Source: Brasilonema sennae CENA114
GTDB lineage: Bacteria > Cyanobacteriota > Cyanobacteriia > Cyanobacteriales > Nostocaceae
Reading direction: 5' to 3'
DNA length: 64,000 nucleotides
NCBI RefSeq assembly: GCF_006968745.1
Contig: NZ_CP030118.1
Location: 4,042,674 to 4,106,673 of the forward strand
The position numbers and the translations under genes are program-made. The notes under the pieces were generated by a model. It saw only the letters and a list, made by a program, of their open reading frames with translations. It did no database searches and was not told the DNA's origin. Below, one piece after another: positions 35,592 to 43,442 of the stretch (position 1 is the first letter of the stretch; each line of letters begins with the position of its first letter).

Positions 35592-35909
35592 TCAAATGTC
35601 TAAAAATGGGAAAAGCTGAAGCAATGTCTTACGCAGCCGTATCAGAAAAACTTGATCTTGAATTCGCGGATCGAGTTTTGGTGGGGGAGCATTTTGTAAT
35701 TGGGCTTGTAATTGAGCGTATTCCCCAGCAGTTAGAGGCTTACCGTCAACAGGCGATCGCGCTGTTGTAATAATCTGGGTCCGCAATATTTCTTCTGGTA
35801 AATCTTGTTCTGGCGGTAATGCCATGACCAATGCTCCCCGTGAAGTGCTTAACTCTACCAATATGCTAGTACAGACAATTAAAAGCAGAAACTTTATCAC
35901 TTTTCTCAT
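35592..35909 (-). CDS. Small exported protein, function unknown
   Basis: 105 residues from the ATG ending at 35909, preceded by AGGAG and AGAGGG; an ATG 12 codons earlier lacks such a site. Signal peptide: basic start MRKVIK, then a hydrophobic core, with cleavage probably after VMA. The mature part is Pro/Gln-rich (PPEQDLPEEILRTQI, LTAGEYAQLQAQLQ, PKLDPRIQDQVFLIRLRKTL). I recognise it only as a conserved-looking small cyanobacterial protein. Likely periplasmic or lumenal. Confidence 0.65.
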   Translation of the reverse strand: MRKVIKFLLLIVCTSILVELSTSRGALVMALPPEQDLPEEILRTQIITTARSPVDGKPLTAGEYAQLQAQLQNAPPPKLDPRIQDQVFLIRLRKTLLQLFPFLDI

Positions 35910-36246
35910 TTTCCCTCTACTCCTGGTCATAAGCTTTAATCTCACGCGCCAAAGTTGCGTACAGTTAACTGGCAGGATGCTTGAGCGAAGAAAGTTTCTT
36001 CTTTTTGTGAGCGGTTAGCGTAGCAGAGGCATATTTTTATGCTGTGAATTTTGAACAGCTCCTGGTTTTCTACTTCTTATATTTTTATCTTTCCAGGGGC
36101 TTACCTGCCAAGAAACCCGGTTTCTCTATGAAACCGGGTTTCTTGGGGAAGTTGTTGTCAGCGTCTGGCAAGTTCAGGTGCTAGTACCTGGGCACTTTTC
36201 CAGTTATGGTAGCTCAATACAAGTTTTCGCTGTTTTGAGACTGCTA
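35910..36246. other. Intergenic region
   Basis: About 340 bp between two minus-strand genes. Apart from the palindrome at 36108-36146 nothing recognisable is seen. Confidence 0.4.
36108..36146. repeat. Perfect 17-bp-stem hairpin CCAAGAAACCCGGTTTC
   Basis: Arms 36108-36124 and 36130-36146 with a 5-nt loop TCTAT. Related GAAACCGGGTTT arms occur at 43027-43103 and 61937-61968. It is a dispersed palindrome and possibly a bidirectional terminator. Confidence 0.85.
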
Positions 36247-36486
36247 TTAAGGAGTTTTGCCTGGCGTAGCAGGAGTACTAGGGCTAGCTGTAGTGCCACT
36301 AGGTGCAGCAGGGCTAGTTGTTGCAGCACCACCAGCAGGAGGGGTAGCACTGTCTGTTGGTTCAGCAGGCGATGAAGTAGCAGCACCTGGAGTACCGCCT
36401 TCGGGTGCTCCACCGCCCCCTTCACAAGCTCCCAGAGTTGCGGCAAGACCAAGAATTAATGCAAGACTGACGATTTTAACTTTCAT
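36247..36486 (-). CDS. Small low-complexity lipoprotein
   Basis: 79 residues from the ATG ending at 36486, with GAGGAG 4 nt upstream. Lipobox ATLGAC with the lipidated cysteine at C21. The mature part is almost only Gly, Ala, Pro, Ser and Thr (GGGGAPEGGTPGAATS and similar). Such composition suggests a flexible surface tether rather than an enzyme. Single gene. Confidence 0.75.
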   Translation of the reverse strand: MKVKIVSLALILGLAATLGACEGGGGAPEGGTPGAATSSPAEPTDSATPPAGGAATTSPAAPSGTTASPSTPATPGKTP

Positions 36487-36971
36487 AACTCCTCTTTCAC
36501 CAATTGCGGCAATAACTATTTTAGTCTGTTGATTAAGATACCCCATCTGTTGCCTTTTTTTAAGTGACTTGATATCACAGATTTAAGCAAAATTCCTGAG
36601 TTTATTGTAGGGTAACTTAATTGTTTAGGGTAGCATTACTAAATTAAGTCACGGAGCGCGATATCATACCAAAAATTCCGATTTTATTCGCATACTCTTG
36701 CTTATAGTGACAATGCGTTGTCATACTTTTAAATACGATACCTGAGCACTCAAGATATTCAGGGTTGATTCCAAAACTATCAAGAAATCTAAATTTCTTT
36801 AGGAAGCCATGTTTCTTAGGGATACAAAGATTAGTGCGCCTACCCATCACAATATATTGACCGAGTTAATGGTGTTATTTGTGGTTATTGTCTGATCGGC
36901 AATAATAACAAGAGTAAAAACAGACAATGATCATACAGTAAAGTCTCATAATCCAAAAATTACAAACAATT
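36487..36971. other. Intergenic region, no recognisable feature
   Basis: About 485 bp between divergent genes (lipoprotein and FtsL-like gene). AT-rich. One 68-codon minus-strand frame covers part of it but has no ribosome site and was rejected. The promoter of the FtsL-like/ftsI pair should lie at the right end. Confidence 0.4.
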
Positions 36972-37673
36972 ATGGCTGTTGCACGTAAATCAGATGTTTC
37001 CGCGACGGGCGGTAGGCTCCCAACAGAAGTGACAAGTCGCAAAAAACGTCGCCCTACTCAACAAAAAAAAGCGTCCGCCAAACCTGAAAAAGCCCCAGAG
37101 GCAAAGCAGTTAAAAACTTCAAAAGTTGATCTGCCTGCTGTGTCTACACCAGTATCAACCAAAAAACAGAGGGCTTCGTCAAAAAAATCGTCACCCTCTC
37201 TACAGGAACTCGCAAGGGAAGCTTCTAGTGCCAAGAAACAGACAACAACATCACTGTCAGATCCCAGCAAACAAAAAGCGTCTACTGTGCCCGTGATGCC
37301 ATCTGCTGAGACCGTACCTTCCTGGCTGCTGCGGTTCTATACTTTACATCGTTATTCTTCAATTATGGCGTTTGCACTGGTAAGTGTAACACTTGTGGTT
37401 TATGGTTGGACTGTGTATTCTCAACAACTCTGGAGTCAAGGATACCGTAAAATGCAAAACTTGCAACGCCATGAGCGCCAATTGATGACTACTAACGAGG
37501 TACTAAAAAACAAAATGGCACAAGAAGCAGAACGTCCACCTGCCAAACTCGTATCGCCTTCTCCTGATAAAATGATTTTTTTGAATCCAGCACCTGTTGA
37601 GTCTAACTCAGTACCCACCACAGCACCAAATTCCGAAATACAACAGCACACCCCGAATCCACTGGGGTATTAG
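36972..37673 (+). CDS. Single-pass membrane protein upstream of ftsI (FtsL-like candidate)
   Basis: 233 residues. A Lys/Ser/Thr-rich, disordered cytoplasmic tail of about 120 residues (RKKRRPTQQKKASAKPEK), one transmembrane helix at about 132-150 (SSIMAFALVSVTLVVYGWTV), then a short helical segment (QNLQRHERQLMTTNEVLKNK) and a Pro-rich tail. The topology and position just before a class B PBP gene match FtsL/FtsB-type divisome proteins, which are poorly conserved in sequence. The basic tail is much longer than in E. coli FtsL. Role inferred from context. Confidence 0.65.
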   Translation: MAVARKSDVSATGGRLPTEVTSRKKRRPTQQKKASAKPEKAPEAKQLKTSKVDLPAVSTPVSTKKQRASSKKSSPSLQELAREASSAKKQTTTSLSDPSKQKASTVPVMPSAETVPSWLLRFYTLHRYSSIMAFALVSVTLVVYGWTVYSQQLWSQGYRKMQNLQRHERQLMTTNEVLKNKMAQEAERPPAKLVSPSPDKMIFLNPAPVESNSVPTTAPNSEIQQHTPNPLGY

Positions 37674-37737
37674 TTACAGCGCATTGCAAGTAATTGAGGT
37701 ACAACGGTCTTGTCTAAAAGTCAGGCCCAAAGCCATT

Positions 37738-37856
37738 TTTACTTCTGACTCAGGACTTGCTGACTCAGGACTTGCTGAATTCTGCTGTATTTGCCATTTG
37801 TCATTAGTCATTGGTACTTAGACAAAAGACAAAAGACAAAGGACAAAGGACTATTT
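37738..37856. repeat. Short tandem repeats in front of ftsI
   Basis: GACTCAGGACTTGCT occurs twice in tandem, and ACAAAAG/ACAAAGG heptamers occur four to five times just before the ftsI start. They sit in the mRNA leader and could alter spacing between isolates. Confidence 0.7.
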
Positions 37857-37858
37857 TC

Positions 37859-39724
37859 ATGCCAAAATCATCAAGCAGAACAAAATTAAAAAACTTTAAC
37901 TTTCCGAAACCATCATTTAAGAAGCGACAGCAGAAGGGTTCGAGACGAGAGTCGAATAACAAACTTGCTGACTCCACGCAAGAGCAACCACCCAACATAA
38001 AATTTAGACTTCTCATTGTTTGGAGCTTTCTCATTGCAGCGGGGTTTGGATTGGGTGTTAACTTATACAATTTACAAATTATCCGGGGAGCAAAGTTAAC
38101 AGAAAAGGCGCGAAACCAACAAATGGTGAATTTGCGACCTTTTATACCCCGTCGCCCAGTAGTGGATCGCAATAAAGATTTGCTGGCAATTGACCGTCCG
38201 GTATATACTTTGTATGCTCATCCCAAACTTTTTGAAAAGTCTAACAACCAGATGGCAGAACTGCTCTCGCCAATACTGGATCAAGATGCTGATGAATTAG
38301 AAAAAAAGTTTGACAGCAAAAAAAGCGGTATTACACTTACTACTGCCTTAAGCGAAGAAATTGCAGATCGTATTTCTTCACTACATCTCAATGGTCTAGA
38401 GTCAATTCAAAAATACTCCCGATTATACCCACAGCAGGATTTAGCTGCAGAAGTAGTAGGTTATGTTAATCTTGACCGTCGTGGTCAGGCTGGTGTGGAG
38501 TACAGCCAAGAGAAGTTGCTAGAACGTTCTATGAATATGGTACGGCTCAGCAGAACAGGTAACGGGTCGCTGATGCCAGATTATGCTCCAGACGGTTTAT
38601 TCAATTCTGATGATCTGCGACTACAACTGACTATAGACAGCCGTCTACAAAGAGTTGCCCGCTTTGCTCTTAAGGCACAAATACAAAAGTACCGAGCAAA
38701 ACGAGGGGCGGTGATCGTTATGGATGCGTGGGATGGTTCGCTACTTGCTTTGGTTTCTCAGCCCACCTATAATCCAAACGAATACTCTAAAGCCGATATC
38801 TCTTTATTTAAAAACTGGACAGTAGCAGATCTCTATGAACCAGGTTCAACTTTCAAACCTTTGAATGTAGCTATTGGTTTGGAAGCTGGCATTATTAAAC
38901 CTGAAGATATGTTTAAAGACCCTGGTTACATTCAAGTAGGTGACAGAACAATCAGGAATGCCGAAAACAAACGTTACGGGCGAATAAACATCGCTCAGAT
39001 TTTGCAGCACTCCAGTAATATAGGCATGGTGAAAATTATCCAAAGAATGGAACCCTCTGTCTACTACGGTTGGTTGGAACGTTTGGGTTTAAGGCAAAGC
39101 GTTGATACAGATTTACCCTTCACTGTTAGCAGTCAGCTCAAAAGCCAGCAAGAATTTCTTGCTACACCAGTTGAACCAGCAACGACCTCTTTTGGTCAAG
39201 GCTTTTCGTTGACACCGTTGCAGTTGGTGCAAATGCTTGGTGCTTTAGCTAATGGGGGTAAATTGGTCACACCCCACATAGTCCAGGGATTGGTAGATGC
39301 CAAAGGACAGATCCACTACTCACCGAATCGACCTGCACCGCGTCAAATCTTCTCATATGCGACTACGCGAAAAGTTGTAGAGATGATGGAAACTGTGGTT
39401 GATGACGGAACAGGAAAAGCATCACAAATTCCAGGGTATCGCATCGCAGGCAAAACTGGTACAGCCGAAAAAGCTAGTCGCGCTGGTGGTTACATTATCG
39501 GAGCTAAAATCACCAGCTTTGTGGGTATTTTACCTGTGGAATCTCCCCGCTATGTTGTGTTGGCGTTGATTGATGATCCCAGGGGTCAAAATGCTTATGG
39601 TAGTACTGTAGCCGCACCCGTTGCTAAGTCAGTGATGGAAGCACTGATTACTATTGAACAAATTCCACCAAGTAAACCAATGACTCAAATACCTGCCAAT
39701 CAAACACCTACCAGTCCGCGTTAA
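37859..39724 (+). CDS. ftsI: Class B penicillin-binding protein (FtsI/PBP3)
   Basis: 621 residues from the ATG at 37859; an earlier start at 37811 would translate an A-rich repeat. One N-terminal membrane anchor (about 50-70), a PBP dimerisation domain with RPVVDRNKDLLAID, and a transpeptidase domain with the active serine S330 in EPGSTFKPLN, SSN in QHSSNIGMV and KTG in IAGKTGTAEK. It cross-links septal peptidoglycan with FtsW (a candidate is at 12.8 kb). It lies 185 nt after the FtsL-like gene on the same strand. The intervening segment contains short tandem repeats (GACTCAGGACTTGCT twice, then AAAGACAAAAGACAAAGGAC). Confidence 0.92.
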   Translation: MPKSSSRTKLKNFNFPKPSFKKRQQKGSRRESNNKLADSTQEQPPNIKFRLLIVWSFLIAAGFGLGVNLYNLQIIRGAKLTEKARNQQMVNLRPFIPRRPVVDRNKDLLAIDRPVYTLYAHPKLFEKSNNQMAELLSPILDQDADELEKKFDSKKSGITLTTALSEEIADRISSLHLNGLESIQKYSRLYPQQDLAAEVVGYVNLDRRGQAGVEYSQEKLLERSMNMVRLSRTGNGSLMPDYAPDGLFNSDDLRLQLTIDSRLQRVARFALKAQIQKYRAKRGAVIVMDAWDGSLLALVSQPTYNPNEYSKADISLFKNWTVADLYEPGSTFKPLNVAIGLEAGIIKPEDMFKDPGYIQVGDRTIRNAENKRYGRINIAQILQHSSNIGMVKIIQRMEPSVYYGWLERLGLRQSVDTDLPFTVSSQLKSQQEFLATPVEPATTSFGQGFSLTPLQLVQMLGALANGGKLVTPHIVQGLVDAKGQIHYSPNRPAPRQIFSYATTRKVVEMMETVVDDGTGKASQIPGYRIAGKTGTAEKASRAGGYIIGAKITSFVGILPVESPRYVVLALIDDPRGQNAYGSTVAAPVAKSVMEALITIEQIPPSKPMTQIPANQTPTSPR

Positions 39725-39728
39725 AGAA

Positions 39729-39802
39729 AAGCGGAGCCAGCCTTTGTGCCAAGATTTGTCCCTTGCTCCGGTGTCCTCCGCCCTTGCGGACTGGCGTGAC
39801 AA
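39729..39802. repeat. Palindromic dispersed repeat fragment
   Basis: GCGGAGCCAGCCTTTGTGCC ... CTCCGCCCTTGCGGACTGGC; fragments of the same GGAGCCAG...CTGGCG family seen throughout the window. Confidence 0.55.
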
Positions 39803-39999
39803 CCAGACATATCAATTCAAAATTCAAAATTTTGAATCTCCCCATCTCCAGATTTTTGTATGCCTGTATACTGAATTTTTGATCATAAACTTAATTTTTC
39901 TTTATCACTCACGGGAGAGGTACTTAAATTGACTTAATGGAAATCTAGATAGTAGACGCTGAAATAATTTCATGCCAGCCTTTACTAGCAAAATCTTCC

Positions 40000-41115
40000 A
40001 TGCAAAGCAATTTAGTGATATCTCCTCTCGCCGAGGTTGAAGCAAAAAGTACGCGTATCAAAGAAGAAACAAGTATAAATTACGAGCTTGCTGAGCAGCA
40101 ATTTATAGAACTGCTAGCAACAGAAAACTTAGACAAAAAACTAGATGCAGATCCCTCACAGAAGAACGAGTTTGAACACACACTCGATGTAGCGATTTCT
40201 GCTGCTTATCAAAATGGTGCTGGTGATGATGCAGCTCATCGTTTTCTCCAACGCATACTATATCGCATTAATCGATTGAATCTGTTTTGGTACGATGATC
40301 TAAGCCACTACGTAAACGAGCGTTCTCCTTACTTGTACAAGGTACGTGACCAAATTGAGACAGCTTGGCAAGAGTGGGAACTTGGACAAATCGATGTGGC
40401 TGCGTTGCAACAACTAGATGTAAAGCAAGCTCTCATTGAGCGTGGTGCTTACGATTTAGAACCGCCTTTATCAGAAGACAGTCGCTACATCCGGGAGAAA
40501 ATGAGCGAGGCTGGCTACCGTCACTTACTGGCTATTGGCTCGTTTGACGGTTTAGTGGAAGGTAGTCGTCTTTCCCGCATTCTGGGTGGCGCTGCTAATC
40601 AAGTACAGTGTACTTTGGTGCGAGTCCTGTTGGAAGAGTACGGCAACGGTCGTTTTTCTCGCAAGCACTCTACATTTTTTGCCCAAATGCTGACTGAATT
40701 TGGGATGAACACTGAACCAGAAGGATATTTCGATTTAGTTCCTTGGGAAGTTCTAGCATGCGCTAATCATAACTTTCTACTGACTGAGTGCAAGCGTCAT
40801 TTCCTACGGTATAGTGGTGGGTTGACCTATTTTGAGGTAGCAGGACCTGCGGCTTATAGAAACTATCTTGCTGCAGCACAAAGACTTGGACTGTCTGACG
40901 CAGCGATGGGTTATTGGGAGTTGCACATTCGGGAAGATGAACGCCACGGACGCTGGATGTTGGATGATGTGGCTTTACCTTTAGCCCAAATGTATCCTAA
41001 TGAGGCGTGGGAACTAGTGTTGGGGTACGACCAGGAGAAGCTGATGGGCGATCGCGCGGCTATTGCTGTTGTCCAATCAATACGTGAAGCAGAACAAGTA
41101 GCCTCATCTATGTAA
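40000..41115 (+). CDS. Haem-oxygenase-like diiron enzyme family protein (iron-containing redox enzyme)
   Basis: 371 residues, all helical. Candidate iron ligands sit in LLEEYGNGRFSRKHSTFF and YWELHIREDERHGRWMLDDV, the E...H and E/D..H pattern of the haem-oxygenase-like diiron oxidase/oxygenase superfamily (the fold of CADD, UndA and BesC). Members activate O2 on a di-metal centre and act on fatty acids, amino acids or pABA-like substrates. About 110 N-terminal residues precede the core. A methyltransferase gene follows 167 nt later on the same strand, suggesting a two-step tailoring pathway. Start: ATG at 40000; no strong ribosome site. Substrate unknown. Confidence 0.75.
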   Translation: MQSNLVISPLAEVEAKSTRIKEETSINYELAEQQFIELLATENLDKKLDADPSQKNEFEHTLDVAISAAYQNGAGDDAAHRFLQRILYRINRLNLFWYDDLSHYVNERSPYLYKVRDQIETAWQEWELGQIDVAALQQLDVKQALIERGAYDLEPPLSEDSRYIREKMSEAGYRHLLAIGSFDGLVEGSRLSRILGGAANQVQCTLVRVLLEEYGNGRFSRKHSTFFAQMLTEFGMNTEPEGYFDLVPWEVLACANHNFLLTECKRHFLRYSGGLTYFEVAGPAAYRNYLAAAQRLGLSDAAMGYWELHIREDERHGRWMLDDVALPLAQMYPNEAWELVLGYDQEKLMGDRAAIAVVQSIREAEQVASSM

Positions 41116-41282
41116 GAAATCTTAAAAGTTAGAAACTCATTGGTTTTTACCTAAGAGCAAACTATTTCTTTAGTCATCAATTGCTTGGCTTAGGAACAGT
41201 TTGTGCTTGCCTTTTTGCAAATAGCTTTTAGGCTCCTTACTGCCCATTATAACAATCGTAATCTACAGATAGTGAAAGTCAA

Positions 41283-41978
41283 ATGAAAGACATCTTTTCT
41301 TGCCCAGAAGAATCTAATTTCTATTCCAGTTGCTTGGAAAACTTGGTTTTGAGAAATTGTAAAAAATCGGAATGTGTTGTTGAATTTGGCTCCGGAGATG
41401 GCAGTCCTGTTATTAATTCACTCTTGAAAAACAGGTTTGATGGTGTGATACACGGATTTGAATTAAATCCTTCTGCTTGGAAAGCCGCTAATTCAACGAT
41501 AGATGAATATAATCTTGGTCATAAATACATCATCTCTAATTCCAGTTTGTTTGATTCTTCTCAACGAGAAGCAGAGTATCTAGTAGCTAATCCACCTTAT
41601 CTCCCAGCACCAGATAATGATATTTATATACCTTTGTTATTTGGTGGAGAAGATGGAGCAACAGTTACCAACGAACTCTTATCATTAGGTTATGACAATG
41701 TATTACTTTTAGTCTCTAGCTTTTCTAACCCAGAAAGTACAATTCATCACGCAAGAGCCAACGGTTACTCTGTAAAGAATTTCGTGGTTTTACCTTTGCA
41801 ATTTGGCTACTATAGCTCTGAGCCAAAAGTTAAAAAACACATAGAGGAATTACGAAAAAACAAAATGGCTTTCTATTCTGGCGATTATTACTTTTTAGCT
41901 GGTGTTTTATTTCAAAAGTCTCAAGAATCTAAGGTTGATTTATCTAATGAGTTAGCTCAAGTCATGACAAGTCTGTAA
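41283..41978 (+). CDS. Class I SAM-dependent methyltransferase (NPPY type)
   Basis: 231 residues. Motif I VVEFGSGDGSPVINSLL, acidic end of strand 2 GFELNPSAW, and motif IV LVANPPYLPAP, the NPPY signature of amino- or amide-nitrogen methyltransferases such as HemK/PrmC. It lacks the usual N-terminal helical domain of PrmC. It follows the diiron-family gene and is itself followed by a strong terminator, so the two may form a bicistronic unit. The acceptor could be a small molecule or protein; the sequence does not decide. Confidence 0.75.
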   Translation: MKDIFSCPEESNFYSSCLENLVLRNCKKSECVVEFGSGDGSPVINSLLKNRFDGVIHGFELNPSAWKAANSTIDEYNLGHKYIISNSSLFDSSQREAEYLVANPPYLPAPDNDIYIPLLFGGEDGATVTNELLSLGYDNVLLLVSSFSNPESTIHHARANGYSVKNFVVLPLQFGYYSSEPKVKKHIEELRKNKMAFYSGDYYFLAGVLFQKSQESKVDLSNELAQVMTSL

Positions 41979-42019
41979 AATAGACTGTGGAAAATTTTCT
42001 CAACATATTTCATAGTAAA

Positions 42020-42062
42020 AAAACTTCTTGAAGTATTTCTGTCCTGCTTCAAGAAGTTTTTT
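42020..42062 (+). terminator. Rho-independent terminator
   Basis: 14-bp stem AAAACTTCTTGAAG / CTTCAAGAAGTTTT with a 13-nt loop, followed by T residues, 42 nt after the methyltransferase stop. Confidence 0.85.
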
Positions 42063-42194
42063 CACAAAAAATAAAGATGATGATTTCATGTATCGAGGGT
42101 ATAGCAATAAATGTCCAACTTATCATATATATACCGACGTACTTACTTGAAAATTCAGCATTGCTCTTCACTGTGATCAACTCCTAGGTAGTCA

Positions 42195-42365
42195 GCCAAT
42201 TTTGGATTTTGGATTTTGGATTGACTCCACCCTAAAGGTGACTCGAATTTTTGATTTTAGATTTTAAATTTTGGATGAAAAATTACCGGATTAGGGTTTG
42301 TAACGAAAAAACTCAATCCCCAATTCTTTAATCGCAAATCTAAAATCTAAAATTGCCGGATTTGG
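42195..42365. repeat. AT-rich short tandem repeats
   Basis: GATTTTGGATTTTGGATT, then ATTTTTGATTTTAGATTTTA, and, inverted after a spacer, AATCTAAAATCTAAAATT. Also twice an ATTGCCGGATT/ATTACCGGATT motif. This is another STRR-like class of cyanobacteria. Confidence 0.7.
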
Positions 42366-42400
42366 GATTGAAGAATTAATTTCGTCCTAAAAGGCTTGCC

Positions 42401-42475
42401 CTGAGCTTGCCGTATGCGCAAAGCGCACGAATCGAGCGAACGCGTAGCGTCTGGTGAAGGAGACAGGGACGAGGC
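42401..42475. repeat. Palindromic dispersed repeat fragment
   Basis: CCTGAGCTTGCCGTATGCGC, AAAGCGCACGAATCGAGCGA and ACGCGTAGCGTCTGGTGAAG; shares the GCGCAAAGCGCAC module with the 2.2-kb block. Confidence 0.6.
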
Positions 42476-43005
42476 TTGTACCGACTAACCCCAATCTAAA
42501 ATTTAAAATCTAAAATCTAAAATCGTTTCGGTCACAGCGTGCTGGTACTTGCAAAGAGCACCATTATCACATTTTAGATTCAATTATGAAAATGATTGTT
42601 GCTCAAAAGCATCATTTAGAAAAAACTCTCGGTTTAGAGCGAGGGGCATTTTTCGGCAATTCTAGATACAAATAATAGTTATCCGGAAAATCGTATTCTT
42701 CAGACGTTTTAGGACTAACTGAATACTTTTTAATAAGTACTCTTCTAGGAAAACCATAAATTTTTTCAAACATTTATCTAGGAATTTTATTAGCATTCAT
42801 AGTTAATTCATTTATACTTAGTAAGGTAAATACCAAAGTCAGTCGATCAAGTTACCTGCTAGATGTAAAAAAGTTTTGCATAAATCGGGGTAAATGTCAA
42901 TGTTATTGATTTGTAGATATCTCAAACGTGTAAGTGTCCCCATTGTCTAGGTACTAAATCTTCTGTTCTGATTGAGCATGAAACAAAAAGATCATTTCCG
43001 CTCTT

Positions 43006-43121
43006 AGCGCCGGTACAGTCAAAAAGGAGGCAAAAAACCTGGTTTCTCTCTGTCGGAAAACTTGATAGATCCTATGCTCAACTCGAAGAAACCGGGTTTT
43101 TGGGATTAATGTACCGGCGCT
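43006..43121. repeat. 116-bp inverted-repeat element
   Basis: Ends are AGCGCCGGTACA and its exact reverse complement TGTACCGGCGCT. Inside these, AAACCTGGTTTCT and AGAAACCGGGTTT form a second inverted pair. No coding capacity. MITE-like or a large cruciform. Confidence 0.75.
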
Positions 43122-43442
43122 CTAGAAAATATATCTAAAAGTAGATGTAATAATTTTATTATTAATTATTATGAGCAAATAGTGTTATTTCGGATACACA
43201 GAATGTTATATACTAAATTTGAAATGAGTCACAATTTGGATTTGGTTTTTAACAGGATATTGACTGTAACCGCTTTAGCAGCCAGTAATTAGCCAGTTCA
43301 AAGGGCTTTTTCACTCGCATTGCACAAGAAAATTGAGTGTCTTTAATTACTGGATAAGCAGAATACCACTTAGATAAAACTACCTGTTATTGATAAGATA
43401 CATTTTTCCAAAAACCAACCTTTGAAGATCTATCAAAGAAAG

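Larger units (their letters stand above)
42063..43442. other. Long non-coding region
   Basis: Nearly 1.4 kb without a gene. It contains AT-rich short repeats of the TTTTGGATTTTGGATT and AATCTAAAATCTAAAAT kind (42195-42365 and 42492-42523), a GC-rich repeat (42401-42475) and an inverted-repeat element (43006-43121). The rest is AT-rich and featureless to me. A small RNA cannot be excluded. Confidence 0.5.

Noticed and set aside
35334..35770. Forward frames over the repeat upstream of glgB
   Set aside because: They read through palindromic repeats and overlap the small exported protein gene on the other strand.
36644..36850. 68-codon minus-strand frame between the lipoprotein and FtsL-like genes
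   Set aside because: No ribosome site, odd composition; perhaps part of a dispersed repeat, but no other copy is visible in the window.
42063..43442. Possible small RNA genes in the 1.4-kb gap
   Set aside because: No promoter plus terminator pair could be matched; only repeats are visible.
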